Part shown: positions 46,810-60,409 of the stretch, piece after piece | Layout of the letters: each line of letters starts with the position of its first letter | Position numbering within the stretch: the stretch's first letter is position 1 | Source of the DNA: Phycomyces nitens | Taxonomy: Eukaryota; Mucoromycota; Mucoromycetes; Mucorales; Phycomycetaceae | Direction of reading: 5' to 3' | DNA length: 64,000 nucleotides | NCBI GenBank assembly: GCA_022702545.1 | Contig: JAHRBC010000001.1 | Location: 3,348,001 to 3,412,000, forward strand | The notes under the pieces: generated by a model | Seen by the model: only the letters and a program-made list of their open reading frames with translations | Database searches by the model: none | Told to the model about the DNA's origin: nothing | Made by a program: the position numbers and the translations under genes

Positions 46810-47349
46810 GGTGATGTGTTTAGGTAAACGGGAAAAGGAAGCACAATACTTTTTTGCTTTTCTAAACTTTCGTTGCCCCGGGGCAAATTTTTCTTTTTTT
46901 TTTTAATATACCACCGCTGCTCAGGGGTCGTGGCTAGGTGCACCCATGAGACGAGTGACGTAGGCCCGGACTTGATATTTTGAAAGTGTATAAAATTTTG
47001 TCTTTGGGAATATATTGGTCTTTTTTTTTATATATATATGTATATGATATATTATGATATTAAATATTAAATATTAAAAATATTAAACTAATGAAATGAT
47101 CTGTAAAACTATTATATTATATATTATATTATATATTATATTATTATATTATATTATATTATTATATTATATTATTATATTATATTATTATATTATATTA
47201 TTATTATTATTATTATTATATTATTTGTCAAGAAGAGAGTAAGAGAGAGAGATGGAGAGTAAGATAGAGAGAGTAAGAGAGAGATGGAGGAGATTATCGT
47301 AGAGAGAAAGAAAGAAAAATATAAGGGGGGATTGATTAGTAAAGGAATT
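46810..47349. other. ATP1 upstream region with AT satellite
   Basis: 540 bp with the ATP1 promoter next to 46810 and a long (ATATT/ATT)n low-complexity tract at about 47100-47225, then a GAGAGAGTAAGAGA-type purine stretch to about 47320. No gene was seen. Confidence 0.6.
47100..47225. repeat. AT-only low-complexity tract
   Basis: Roughly 125 bp made of ATATT and ATT units without a single G or C between about 47111 and 47225. It is a simple repeat prone to length change and assembly error. Confidence 0.85.
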
Positions 47350-49336
<1,987 letters not shown>

Positions 49337-49962
49337 TAGTAAAGAAAGATATTAAAATCGGTGCACCTTATTGTTGCTGGAGAGTTGAAAAAAAGTGTAT
49401 ATATATATATAAAATAAAATAAAATAAATAAATAAAATGTGGTTTATAGATTATAAAGAATTATATAAAAAATATTATATGATTGTTTTATGGTTATAAT
49501 CGTCTAGTAGAATTAGTATTATTATTATATTATTATTTTGGTTAAATTATATGGGAAGAAGAGGAAGAATAACAAAAAAAAATCAATAAATATTTTAAAA
49601 TAGTTTTTTTATATAAGTAATTAAGAGTAATAAAATAGGCTATTCTTGTTTCAATGTTTCAATTTGGTAATTATATCATATATATTTATATTTATACATA
49701 TATAAATTTAAATCTGTCATGGCCGAGCCTTTTTTTTATATTTTTTTAAGAGTATTTCTGTTCAATACCCGAATGCAGGCCATTGGACACCGAGTGACTC
49801 AATCCGCCTGTTTTAATGAGGCGAGGGGTAGGCGTTTTAATGAGGTTGAGTTTGAACAAGAGGGCTGTCATCCTTGGCTTCATTCCCCTCTTTCTTTCTC
49901 TTTCTCTTTCTTTTTTTAAAAAAACCCCCACATTATCATCATCATTATCATTATCGTTTATT
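49337..49962. other. AT-rich divergent upstream region
   Basis: 626 bp between the kinase gene and the small RVSF-motif gene, very AT-rich with (TA)n at 49399-49412 and (AAAAT)n at 49410-49438. A CT-rich stretch at 49884-49915 precedes the second gene. No gene was seen. Confidence 0.5.
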
Positions 49963-50400
49963 ATGAGCTCTATCTGCGCACCTATTCCTAAAGAATACAA
50001 TGTGACTATAGCCACCAATACCTTTTAGCCCATTAAACAATCAAATCCTTAGGCCCCACTCAATAGACGTGTTAGCTTTGACCTTGAGCACAACATCGTC
50101 CATCTCTTGCCAAGTCTCGAAGAATGTCGTGCCGAGGCAAGCAAGAGACTAAAGGAGGCCTGGGAACGTCGTAGTCTCAACCAAGATATGCTTGACGAGA
50201 GCATTATATCAGAAATTCAGCAGACCGTGTGTGAATGCACCAGAGGCCCACCACAGGAACCAGTGTGCACTCTCAAGAGCTGCCTCAAGAAATTGCCCGA
50301 GCCTCCTGTCGCGCCAAAAAAGAAGCAAAAGAAGACCAACAAGAAGCGCAAGAGAACCTTATCAAAGTCTGAAAACACCTACAAAGATATTGAAGGTTAA
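49963..50400 (+). CDS. Small basic protein with an RVxF (PP1-docking) motif
   Basis: Two exons (49963-50001 and 50053-50400; donor GTGACT, acceptor CTTAG) encode 128 aa. I do not recognise the family. It reads MSSICAPIPKEYNAPLNRRV at the start, then SFDLEHNIVHLLPSLEE, a helical stretch EASKRLKEAWERRSLNQDML, and a Lys/Arg-rich end (PKKKQKKTNKKRKR), which looks like a nuclear localisation signal. RRVSF is a good match to the RVxF motif for protein phosphatase 1. The weak donor makes exon 1 less certain; the second exon is solid. The 3' end could alternatively splice near 50389. Confidence 0.6.
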
Positions 50401-51007
50401 TATGTTATCAATGTAGTACGACCCCACGTGAGGGGACAGACTATTAACAAGTGTATTTTCGACCAGTTCATTCTCGATTGACACCGAGTCTCTCTGTCCA
50501 TTGAATTGCACGAGTTGGCGCACAAGGCTGTGCCAACTACTCAAACTCCCTTTTGCTGCAGCCTTATCTGGCCAGCCAGGACACAATTGCCGCTCGGCTT
50601 CATCAGCATTTTATCATCTTTCCAAAGAAACGAAGAAAAAGAAAGAAATAGGCGTGTATTGCATTATAAGCATCTTTAAACAAACGACCCCACTACAAAT
50701 CTATAGCAGCAGCGGCAGCAGCAGCAGCAGTAGCAGCTAGTAAAGATTATAAGCATCTTTTATATATATATATTTATTTACCTTTCTATTGAGTTGAATA
50801 AACGGTCACTGGTTACCTTCCAAAACAATACATAAATCATGCGCCTTGGTCAAAGAGAAAGGCGATTGGGAAAATGAAGAAAAGTTGGTATTTTTTGCAC
50901 ACGCTCAAAAGCAAACTAGAAATATCGATATTTTCGAGTGACCCCAACTGAAAAGCCCTTTCTCTTTTACTTTCTAATGCTTGCACAGGTAAGCACTTTT
51001 GCCCTTG

Positions 51008-51043
<36 letters not shown>

Positions 51044-51063
51044 TGACATGAAGATAGGGCCAA
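50401..51063. other. Intergenic region with a CAG repeat
   Basis: 663 bp holding a (GCA)n-like tract at 50706-50737, (TA)n runs at 50760-50770 and 51015-51041, and the promoter of the PSP1 gene. No gene was seen. Confidence 0.5.
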
Positions 51064-52310
51064 ATGTTTGCCATTGATCCTTGGGAGACTCAAGTAAGTC
51101 ATGTCACATCAACAAGATCTAAATAATAGTAATAATCTATTAGCTCCAACAGGCCTGCAGTCCAGTCGACAGATCCATTAAACGCAGAGACCGCCCCCAT
51201 CTCAATGGACTCCCTCCAGCCTTTAGGGACCATCTCTCTCCCCTTCCCTTTTGCTTTGGGGCAATCCACACCCCCACAGGCGACCTGTTTCCGAATTCAA
51301 TCTGGTCTCCAGCAGACCAGCCCAGCCCAGCCAGCTCACCACTCGCATCCCTCTGGGACTCCCCTAGCCCATCCCTCTTTTCTCCATCCTTCTTTACCCA
51401 AAGACGAGCGTCCTACTCGCCTGCCCACAAACCAGCCCAGCAGCCGCGCGACCCTCTGACCAGGTAATTCACACGCCATTCTTATTGCCCTTGTTTTATC
51501 AATGGTTCTAAAACATCACTCTTTTGTAATTAGTGTCCCAGAAGAATCTAATGTAGCACCTCACAGGCGCCACTCATTGGGTGTGTCTGTACCACGCAGC
51601 AGCATAACAAACCTTCCAACACGCTATCTCGATGGCTCGGATTTCCTGACAACCGATTTACTTGCTTCTGTCGATGCTTACTTTGAGCCTCCTGTTGCTC
51701 ATTCGTCTGATAATGTGTATCACAGCGTGGAGTTCAAATCTGGCCGGTCCGAGATCTATTACTGCTCTGCAAAGGCAAACATCCAGGTTGGAGACTGGGT
51801 CATGGTCGAGGCTGATCGTGGACGCGATGTTGGCATAGTAGCGGCAAGTGGCATTGATGAGGTCCAGTCTGAACAAGAGAACGGAAACCCAGGTTCTCCA
51901 AGGCAGATTTGCAGACTAGCCTCTCCTGCCGAGGTTGACATGTTGACCATGAAAAAGGAAGAAGAGGAAAAGGCTTTGGCAATTTGCCAGACAAAGGTTC
52001 GAAGCAAGCATCTCCAGATGGAAATCGTAGACGCCGAGTATCAATGGTAATCCAGGCCTTGCTAGATAACAGAGACTGAACCATTGGATTTAATCGATAG
52101 GGATCGTCGCAAGCTTACATTCTACTTTGTCGCCAATCGACGGGTGGACTTTAGAGAGCTAGTACGTGATTTATTCAAGATGTACAAGACACGCATATGG
52201 ATGTAAGTTTTTCTTTTTTTTTTCTTTTGTGGATAATTTTAATTTGGTATCTTACGATCAAAATCTATAGGTGTTCTGTGCCTACCTCGGGTTCAGATGG
52301 TGAAGAATGA
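51064..52310 (+). CDS. PSP1 C-terminal domain protein
   Basis: Five exons (51064-51093, 51144-51463, 51534-52046, 52101-52202, 52271-52310) encode 334 aa. The N-terminal ~150 residues are Pro/Ser-rich ([30 protein letters not shown]). Then comes the PSP1/YaaT-like domain: [55 protein letters not shown], and [20 protein letters not shown] with [11 protein letters not shown]. The family includes yeast Psp1, a suppressor of polymerase mutants linked to P-bodies, and bacterial YaaT/RicT. Biochemical role is not firmly known. The first exon (10 codons) is inferred from splice sites and frame. Confidence 0.85.
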
Positions 52311-53276
52311 ACAATACATTTTATATATATAATTATAATTATAATTATATGTCTATACTACACTTTCAAAATCATCATGATCACAATAACATAAATACCA
52401 GATTTATTCAACATTGGGAAAAATGATACAAAATTAAAGTAGGCTCTAAAGACCAAATAAACAATAAGAAAATACTCACACGTCTAAATATAATGTACAC
52501 AAGTACAGAATAGACATGCCTTTTTTTTATTTATTTATTTATTTATTTTGGAAATCAATCGTTCAAGTCCTTGAGGATCTGGCAGGTGGATAAGCACATT
52601 TATATCCCACTGATGAATCAAAATATTTCATTTCTCTGTAATGTTCACAGGCTGCCTTTTTGTATCCCAATTGCCCTGTGCGCTGGTCGATTAGCATAAA
52701 TATTAATATTAATATTAATATATAAATTAATATAAATGAACAGGTAACGTTCAGCATCTAAATAAGAGCACCAAAGATGATCACCAGTTGGTTAAATAAT
52801 AAAGGAAATCCTCTAAAAGAATAATATTGTCATCCCACTCCAGTAATCTTATTCCTGTCCACATGATATAGTCAATGGAAAGTTATACAGACTACTTTTG
52901 GACTGCCTTGGCCAAATAAGCTCTCGAGATACCCAGCCAACTTTTAATGTGTTGGGACCATCAAATACCATTTACCCGTCCTTTCCTGCCTTGACTGAAT
53001 TGGGACATCTTTAACGATCCTACTACATAATTCACAATAGGAAACCATTATCTAATGGCAACCAGGCTTCCCAAGTAATCAATAGGGTCAATCAATCACT
53101 CTGGGCTTAATTCATACACACACACACCCACACACTTTTTCTTCTTCTTTTGAAATCCTTGTCACAGAGTCCCTCTGACGTAGGACGAAAATGAAAGTCA
53201 AATCGGCAGCTATACCCAAGAGTACGCGCCCTACCTTATTTATGCTTTCGACAGACATTAGAAAGATTATCATATA
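52311..53276. other. Intergenic region
   Basis: 966 bp, AT-rich, with (TTTA)n at about 52527-52548 and (ATTAAT)n at 52697-52730. A (CA)n tract lies at 53116-53134. No gene was seen, although a short upstream exon of the next gene (ATG at 53191) cannot be excluded. Confidence 0.5.
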
Positions 53277-55072
53277 ATGATGAATAACCTTATGATTTGG
53301 CTGGAATCAGAAGACATTGAGTAAGCAAACCAAAAAATTAAAAAAAATTAAATAAATAAAGCATCCAAGATTGATCTACTCATTCATCGCCTATAGTGAT
53401 TCAGATGTACATGTTCCTGTAGGAACACCTCCTGAAGCTGCCAAGAGAACAAAACCAAAGATTCGAAACGAACGACGCCAGCATTTGATGCATAGAACTC
53501 TGGCCTATCAAGCTCAAGAGCTCAATCAAACCCTAATCGAACAAGCAAGCAATGTACTACCCAAAGGACATCTACACCCCATTCCATTTTTGATTGAAGG
53601 AATCGATCTTGAAGACATCTTTGACATCAACAATCCGATCCCTGAAAAGACGATCCCAATCGAATATATTGGAAAGGAGCCAAAGAAAGAACCCAGGGGA
53701 ACATTAGAAGCCGACAAAAAAGACAATACTGAGACCAGGGATCCAAATAATATTGAAAAAATCAATGAAATGGCAATGGTAAATATTAGAAACCATCAAA
53801 TACTATCGATTCTAACCCAATAATCATAACATTTGGTCTTGGTCTTTAAAGAGTCTGCTGGAAAAAACAAAGTATATCGAAGACATTCATTTGCAACGTA
53901 TAAACTCTCTTTTAGAATACTTTTCAGACTCTATCAGCATATCTTACCCAGAATCCAAAGGGCTTGAACCAATACAACCAAGTCCAAACGTACCTATTAC
54001 TGCAAAACCACCGACATCACCAATTGCACAAAACATTCCACCTCAAAATCGCCTTACACCACGTCCAAACACAAATGTACCTCAGACCCAAAAGAATATC
54101 AATTCTCCACCTACACCAAAGGTATCCAGCATTTACGACCGTACTCGAGATCCACGGTTAAAACCTGCCTATCCCCCAAAGCCCTCTAATTCCAGTCAAC
54201 CAAACCCAATAAATGTCCAAGCTAGCAAGATATCCAATTCACCCAATACAACTAATGTCGTGTCCAATGTCACAAACACACCAAGCCCACCGAGCATACC
54301 AAAAGTGTCTAGTACACAAAACGTGCCTATCCCAAGTGCACCAAGCATACAAAATGTGCCAAGTACAACAAATGTGCCAAACATGCCAAATGTACAGACC
54401 CCTCCTGCCATATCAAGACCTCCAAAAAATGCCCCAATCAGCATAACGGTCGCAAAGGCACAGGCAGCTCGTGTTGTTCAATCTTGGAATCAACCCCCCT
54501 CACCAAGCACACAATCAGCCCCACCAGCTCAATATCAACTCTCTATGCGTAAATCCAATCCTGCTCGACCAAACCCAACCAATACTCTCAAACGAAAATT
54601 TGAGCCTAGTGTCCAAATCACCCCTCCTGGAACCTCTTCTTCGACATCCTCTACAGGAATTCCTCAGGTTATAACATCCAAAACAGGTCAATCAAGTAAC
54701 CAGCCACCTCTTGTAAAAAAACCGGCCACTTTAAAGTCAAAGAATGCTGTTCCTACTGATAAACCTGAAAGTTTAGCGGATCGTGGAAGGATCTTGATTT
54801 TGAATGTCGAACCTACGTCCAAAAAACCACGAGTGGTGTGTAGAACACCCGGAGGAGATATTGTGCTTGGACATCCAAACCAATTTGATGATGCTCTTCA
54901 CAACTCGGCTGTTAATCGCAGCCACGATCTTCATATTCGCAATTATAGCAAGATTCCTTACTTTGTGTGTCGAGACGGGAAGCACTGGAAGATCATTGGA
55001 CCTGTGTCGAGAATTGAGCCTATTGTAAGGGAGTTTATCTTGAAGAAAGCATCCCAAGTGCCTGAATTGTGA
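53277..55072 (+). CDS. Unknown 548-aa proline/asparagine-rich protein with a conserved-looking C-terminus
   Basis: Three exons (53277-53320, 53397-53778, 53852-55072) keep one frame. I do not recognise the family. The first ~140 residues are charged and partly helical (RNERRQHLMHRTLAYQAQEL). Residues ~190-440 are a Pro/Ser/Thr/Asn-rich disordered stretch with repeated VPxxPxxxNVP-like units and the local motif YDRTRDPRLKPA. The last ~80 residues look folded: RGRILILNVEPTSKKPRVVC, HNSAVNRSHDLHIRNYSKIP, and YFVCRDGKHWKIIGPVSRIE. YDRTRDPRLK is reminiscent of DPR motifs in RNA-processing and Set2/Paf1-linked proteins, but this is only a resemblance. Confidence 0.7.
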
Positions 55073-55380
55073 AGCAATAAAATAAAAATTATTAATAAAC
55101 TTTTTGAAACAATATTTTTTCTGATACAATTAATTGCAGGCATACAAAGTGTCAATTATGGCCAGCCATTTTGTTAAAAGGCCAAGTGGATTGACTTTAA
55201 TTTCACCAAAATTCAAAAAAAAGGGGGCAGGTTTTCTGCCTGGCAAGATACGCAGCAAATATTAATAATAATAATAGTACATTTAAAATTGACAGCGGAA
55301 CTACATTGCATTTCAATATACTACATTACACATTCCCAAAAGCCATTGATCAATTCGTCTGACCATATTTATTTACTCTT
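55073..55380. other. Short spacer before the RecQ helicase gene
   Basis: 308 bp with a TAATAATAATAATAG run at 55263-55277. It presumably holds the helicase promoter. Confidence 0.45.
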
Positions 55381-58300
55381 ATGAAAACCAATTTGGAAGA
55401 ACACAGGGCATGGTTCAAGCAGCACGTTCAGCATTCCTTGGTTACTTCTCACAGCGATAAATTCGTCTTGCCAATTTACTTGCATCAAAACGATCAACCT
55501 CGATCCAGAGAAACCCAATCATCAAATGGTGATTAATCATTTCTACAAGATAGCATTAAACAACAGACTTGATATATTAATATCATTTCATAACCCCTCC
55601 ATTTTTTTTGTTACTTGACAATACAGTGGTCGATTCACGGGAATCCCCAGACATACTACCCACAAAACGAACATATTCAGCAATCGAAAATACTAGCTCA
55701 ATTCCATCTAATTTTGTCGATCTCACAAAAAGGCAGACAAATACTAGCAGTTCCAACTCTTTGTACATATCTCAAGAAACACCAAAATCTCATATTGCCA
55801 GTAATCTAAATGATCCCTTTGATGATGACGATTGGCCAGCCGAATTTGATGATTTTATTGATCCTGACGATTTTCCTGACGATTTTCCTGACCATGAACC
55901 TCTCACGACCAATAACTTTTTACAGAATGTATGAAGCCAGAAACAAACAAAAAACAACAGCAACATCTTTTTTTTTCTTATTCGTGTTTCGATATAGGAC
56001 GACGATGATTACTTTAACGATTCAGGAACATTTGAAGAAGACCTGGTAAAATATGTCGATACTTTTGAGCAAAATATGCACAGCACTGTAAAGGTATGGT
56101 TATTTGCAAAAAAAGAAAAGAAAGACATTTAAGACAATCGAGTTGAGGCCGGCTGCAATATCATGATCTCTTTTTTTTTTTGACACGATGTTTAATTTCA
56201 ATTTATATCAATAGGAAAATCCATCTCCAATCTCCCCTGTGCCTCGCACACAACCTCTTGATCTGAAGCAATTGGAGGAACAAGAAAATATGATCAATAA
56301 AAGACTAGTGGACATCTTGATTTCTGGAAATGTTGACGAAGAGTTGAAGAAAGAGCTTGTCAGAGAAAGGCAAGTTTTGGAATTCTCAAATATAAATAAC
56401 AAAAAAAAAAGCCATGATTATACTTGATTTCATAATAACTCTGCACATCTTGTAGAACTCTTGTTGTAAAACAGATTGAAGAATTGAAAAACAAGGCCTT
56501 TTCGCCACAGATATCACCTAAAAGTGTTCAAGAGTCTTGGCCACAGAACGATGTTTCTCTGTTAAATGATTATGATGTTACTTTTTATGACAGTAATAAT
56601 CTCTCGGGAACAACCTACACTCCATGCTCTTCAGTCGCGTCTCCACTAGAATCAACAGTGGTGGCAGAACCAAACATAGAGGTGGAAAAAAGAAACGAAT
56701 CCGATCCATTTTCCCAAACACAGTTCCCTTGGTATTCCAATGTTCGAATGGCATTGACAGAGACATTTGGGCTATCAAACTTTCGTCAAAACCAACTAGA
56801 GGCCATCAATTCAACCCTAAACGGAGAGGACGTGTTTGTGCTTATGCCTACTGGTGGTGGAAAAAGTCTGTGCTATCAACTTCCGGCTACTATTCAAGGA
56901 TACAAGCGTCGTGGAGTCACCCTGGTCGTGTCACCTCTTCTGTCATTGATGCATGATCAAGTAGATACTCTTGTCAACCGTAGAGGTATTCGAGCCGCCA
57001 TGTTAAATGGAGAGATTCCATTGATTGAAAAGCAAAGAGTCTACAATTGCCTCAATGTCGTTCCACCTGCACTGGAGCTATTATACGTGACGCCTGAACA
57101 GTTACAGCGGTCAGACGTACTACAGAATGCACTCAAGAAACTTCACAAAAACACTATGCTGGCTCGATTTGTTATCGACGAAGCTCACTGTATCTCTCAA
57201 TGGGGACATGACTTTAGACCAGACTATAAATTATTAGGAAATCTCAAAGATATCTATCCAGGTGTTCCAATTATGGCACTTACTGCAACAGCAAATAAGA
57301 TGGTTCAAGAGGATCTATTGCAAAACATGCGTATGAGCAAGTGCAAGGTGTTCAAGCAAAGCTTTAACCGATCCAATCTCAGGTAAATTTGGTAAAATAG
57401 CAAAACCAGCAAATGGCTGTATTAATATTTTGTCTAGCTATGAGGTTGCACCCAAATCCCCAAAGTGTATCCTTGCAGATATCAACAACTTTATTTTAGG
57501 CCACAAAAACCAGACTGGTATTATATACTGTAGTACCCGGAAACATTGCGAGAGTGTGTCTGAAAAGTTGAGGGATCAGTATGGTGTGAGTGCCGCACAT
57601 TATCATGCAGGCCTGAGTACCGAGGAGCGGATAGACATTCAGAACAAATGGCAAAAGGGAACATTCTGGGTCATTGTGGCCACAATTGCATTTGGAATGG
57701 GTATTGACAAGCCAGATGTACGCTTCGTGATACACTACAGCCTTCCGCAATCAATTGAGGGATACTATCAGGAAACAGGTCGTGCAGGTCGAGATGGCCT
57801 TCCTGCAGTTTGTAGACTATATTATTCCTATGCTGACACAAAAACCTATATCTCTCTCATTGATGCGGGTGACGGAGATTATGACCAGAAGAAACGCCAG
57901 AGAGACAATCTGAAATGTATGGTCAAATATTGTGAGAACCAGACAGACTGTAGACGCCAACAGATCCTATGGTATTTTGGAGAGAGCTTCGACCAAAATA
58001 CATGCAAACATACATGCGACAACTGCTTGAGCCAAAGGTATGGAAAACGAATACAGCGAGACATGACAAAGGAAGCATCGATGGCTATCAAGTTGGTGAG
58101 CTCCGCGCAATCCGATAAGATCACACTCATCCAAGCCGTGGAACTCTTCCGGGGCTCGCGAGCAAAACGTTTTCTCGAAAGAGGCTATGACAGGCTACCT
58201 GGTTACGGGTCCGGAAAGGATCTATCTCGAATTGACGCAGACAGATTATTAAAACATCTGGCGGCTAATAATATATTTATTGAACGGACAGAATCCAACA

Positions 58301-59178
58301 AAAAGGGATTTATAAACTCTTACATTCAGGTAATTCGTAGATATTATATTAACTATGGGTAATAATGGTCAACCTGTTACAATATTTAGGTTGGTCCTGA
58401 GGCAAGCCTGATAGATAGTAGACAACAAAAGATATTTCTTGATTTTTCAAGCGATCACCAAGAAAGGGTAAGTGTGTATGATCCTAGATATAATACCTTA
58501 ATCTAATGTTAATTATCTTTACAATCCACTGCAGTCTACATCATCAAGTACTATGCAAAGCGTATCAACAATATCCTCAAGGTCTAGTTCCAATACAACA
58601 TATGGAAAATCCAAAATAGCAACTTCAAACTTAAATACGCTGAATAATGCAAAGTCAAACAACTATGCTTACCAAACTTCAAGGAATGCAAACCCACAAA
58701 ACACGGATAGATATCGGAAAGAGATGTCAACTTTGCATAAACCCCATCAGTCAAGTAGTTCAGTTACCCCAGAACAAATATCACCACACTTTAATAACGC
58801 TGAGAGAACCATTCGACTGTCATGCTATGAGGAAATGAAGAAATATCGAAATGCAGTAAGGAAATCTATATGTTTTATAGGACAATACAGAAACAAATAA
58901 TATTTTTTTCACTGTCTTTTTTTTTAGATTGTCTCTCGAAATAATATTCATGATATCACTATTGTGTTTACGGATACTGAACTCAATATAATGGTAAACA
59001 TCTAATCCTCAATCTATATTCTTTTTCATTCACCAATTAATGGCTTTATTTCTAGGCCCAAAAACTCCCAAACACAATGTCTGATTTCTTCAAAGCAGTT
59101 GAAATGACAGATGATAAGTTTGATCGATATGGAAAGGGATTCTTAAATATATCCAAAAAATATGCCTCAAAGGTTTGA
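55381..59178 (+). CDS. SGS1: RecQ DNA helicase, Sgs1/BLM type
   Basis: Ten exons (55381-55528, 55627-55928, 55998-56093, 56215-56369, 56456-57382, 57438-58329, 58390-58467, 58535-58855, 58928-58993, 59056-59178) encode 1035 aa. An acidic N-terminus includes [20 protein letters not shown]. The helicase core has [20 protein letters not shown], Walker [20 protein letters not shown] box [50 protein letters not shown] and [14 protein letters not shown]. The RQC zinc site is [14 protein letters not shown] with CKHTCDNC. A Ser/Asn-rich linker leads to a C-terminal HRDC domain ([20 protein letters not shown]). It unwinds 3'-5' and, with Top3/Rmi1, dissolves recombination intermediates. Exon 1 is inferred from frame and splice sites. 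The fourth intron has a GC donor (56370). Confidence 0.94.
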
Positions 59179-60055
59179 AGTGATGGTGTTTAGGTGAAAT
59201 GCAATGTATTATTAATAAAATAAATAATTTATTAAATTAAATCACTGGGAAAAGGTAGGTTCTATGGAACATGGCAGCAAGTTATAAATGAGAAATCATC
59301 GAACCAACTTGGTCGATTGTGGCATACAAGAGAAGTTTTATTTCTATTAACTGACAGGAAACAATATTTTATGGCTATATTATTGCCATTTACTAAACCA
59401 AGCTTTGAAATACAGTTACATAATTAATATCATATTGTAGGTTAATTGATTCAAAGGTTTCAAACAGTAATACTTGTTTTGTTTTGTTTTTTTTTAAAAA
59501 AAAGAAGTTTATTAGCTGACTTTGCGGTAAAGGGATAAAAAAACATGCTTATAAAAAGATTCGATACTTTTAATAAATAAATCCAAGCTATGGAGTACCT
59601 ATTTTTTTTTTGCCACTTGAATCTAGAAAGCTTCGAAATGCATATATTCAATCGCATTTATTGAATTGTTGTGGTCTGCAATAGACTCGAGAAACTTTTA
59701 TTTTATTCTTGTGGTATTTTACAAGGATGTCAGAGATTCATTAAATCCAATGATAATTCTAAACAATGTTGCTGCTTCTGTACCTTGATATTATTTTATT
59801 CCTTAATTAAATTACTAACAATGTATACTTGCAAGTAGATTCCATTCTTTCAAAGATCTGTTTGTTTTAATACCTCAATCTTCAGAGTCTAGTCTCCTAA
59901 ACACTCTTGACATTCTCTATAGACACTTTTTGCCTTTAAATAATTTAATTCCTTTTTATACACGAATTTACAAAAAAAAACATATTACTTTTAAACAACA
60001 ATAAAAAGTGCACAAATCAACTCAAAGTAACCCAAAAGCAAAATAATAAAAAAGC

Positions 60056-60125
60056 TAATCGCCTTTCAAAGACTCGAACTTTTGGTCTTGGGTTACAGTG
60101 AAGCTGTATAAAACTCAGCTGTTTT
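60056..60125 (-). pseudogene. Possible tRNA-derived remnant
   Basis: On the minus strand the order is a D-arm-like CAGCTGAGTTTTATACAGC, an anticodon-region-like CTTCACTGTAACCCAAG, a T-loop-like AGTTCGAGTCT, and a 3' acceptor-like GAAAGGC. The 5' acceptor strand (GCCTTTC expected) is replaced by an A-rich stretch, and the anticodon stem does not pair well. It is therefore a relic or chance likeness, not a working tRNA. Confidence 0.3.
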
Positions 60126-60375
60126 TTTTCATTTTATTTTTTACTTTGTAAAAAGCTGCTTCTCATTGTGAATTTCTCGGCTCCCCTTTGGCTTTGACTA
60201 TCAGTAAAATTTCCGAGTTTGTTAATCTCATCCACTTGAACTCTTGGCGCATTTTCCAGAGGCATTTAATCGGTTTTATTAAGTTCATTCTGGTTCCCAA
60301 CCATTGATGTTCTTTATGGTTAATTCTTGGTATTTGATTTCGTTTTGTATTTGTCTATTGGTGTATTTCTTGAGA

Positions 60376-60409
60376 TTTTTTTTTTTTTTTTGGGGGGGGG
60401 GGGGGGGGG
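60376..60409. repeat. Oligo-T followed directly by an oligo-G tract
   Basis: About 16 T are followed by about 18 G without interruption. The G run could form a G-quadruplex, or its length may be a sequencing or assembly artefact. Confidence 0.8.

Noticed and set aside
50501..50740. Serine-repeat open frame over the CAG tract
   Set aside because: It arises from a simple triplet repeat in non-coding DNA and has no support outside it.
56215..56427. Read-through of the fourth RecQ exon without splicing at 56370
   Set aside because: The frame hits a stop soon after; splicing at the GC donor restores a continuous helix and the overall frame.
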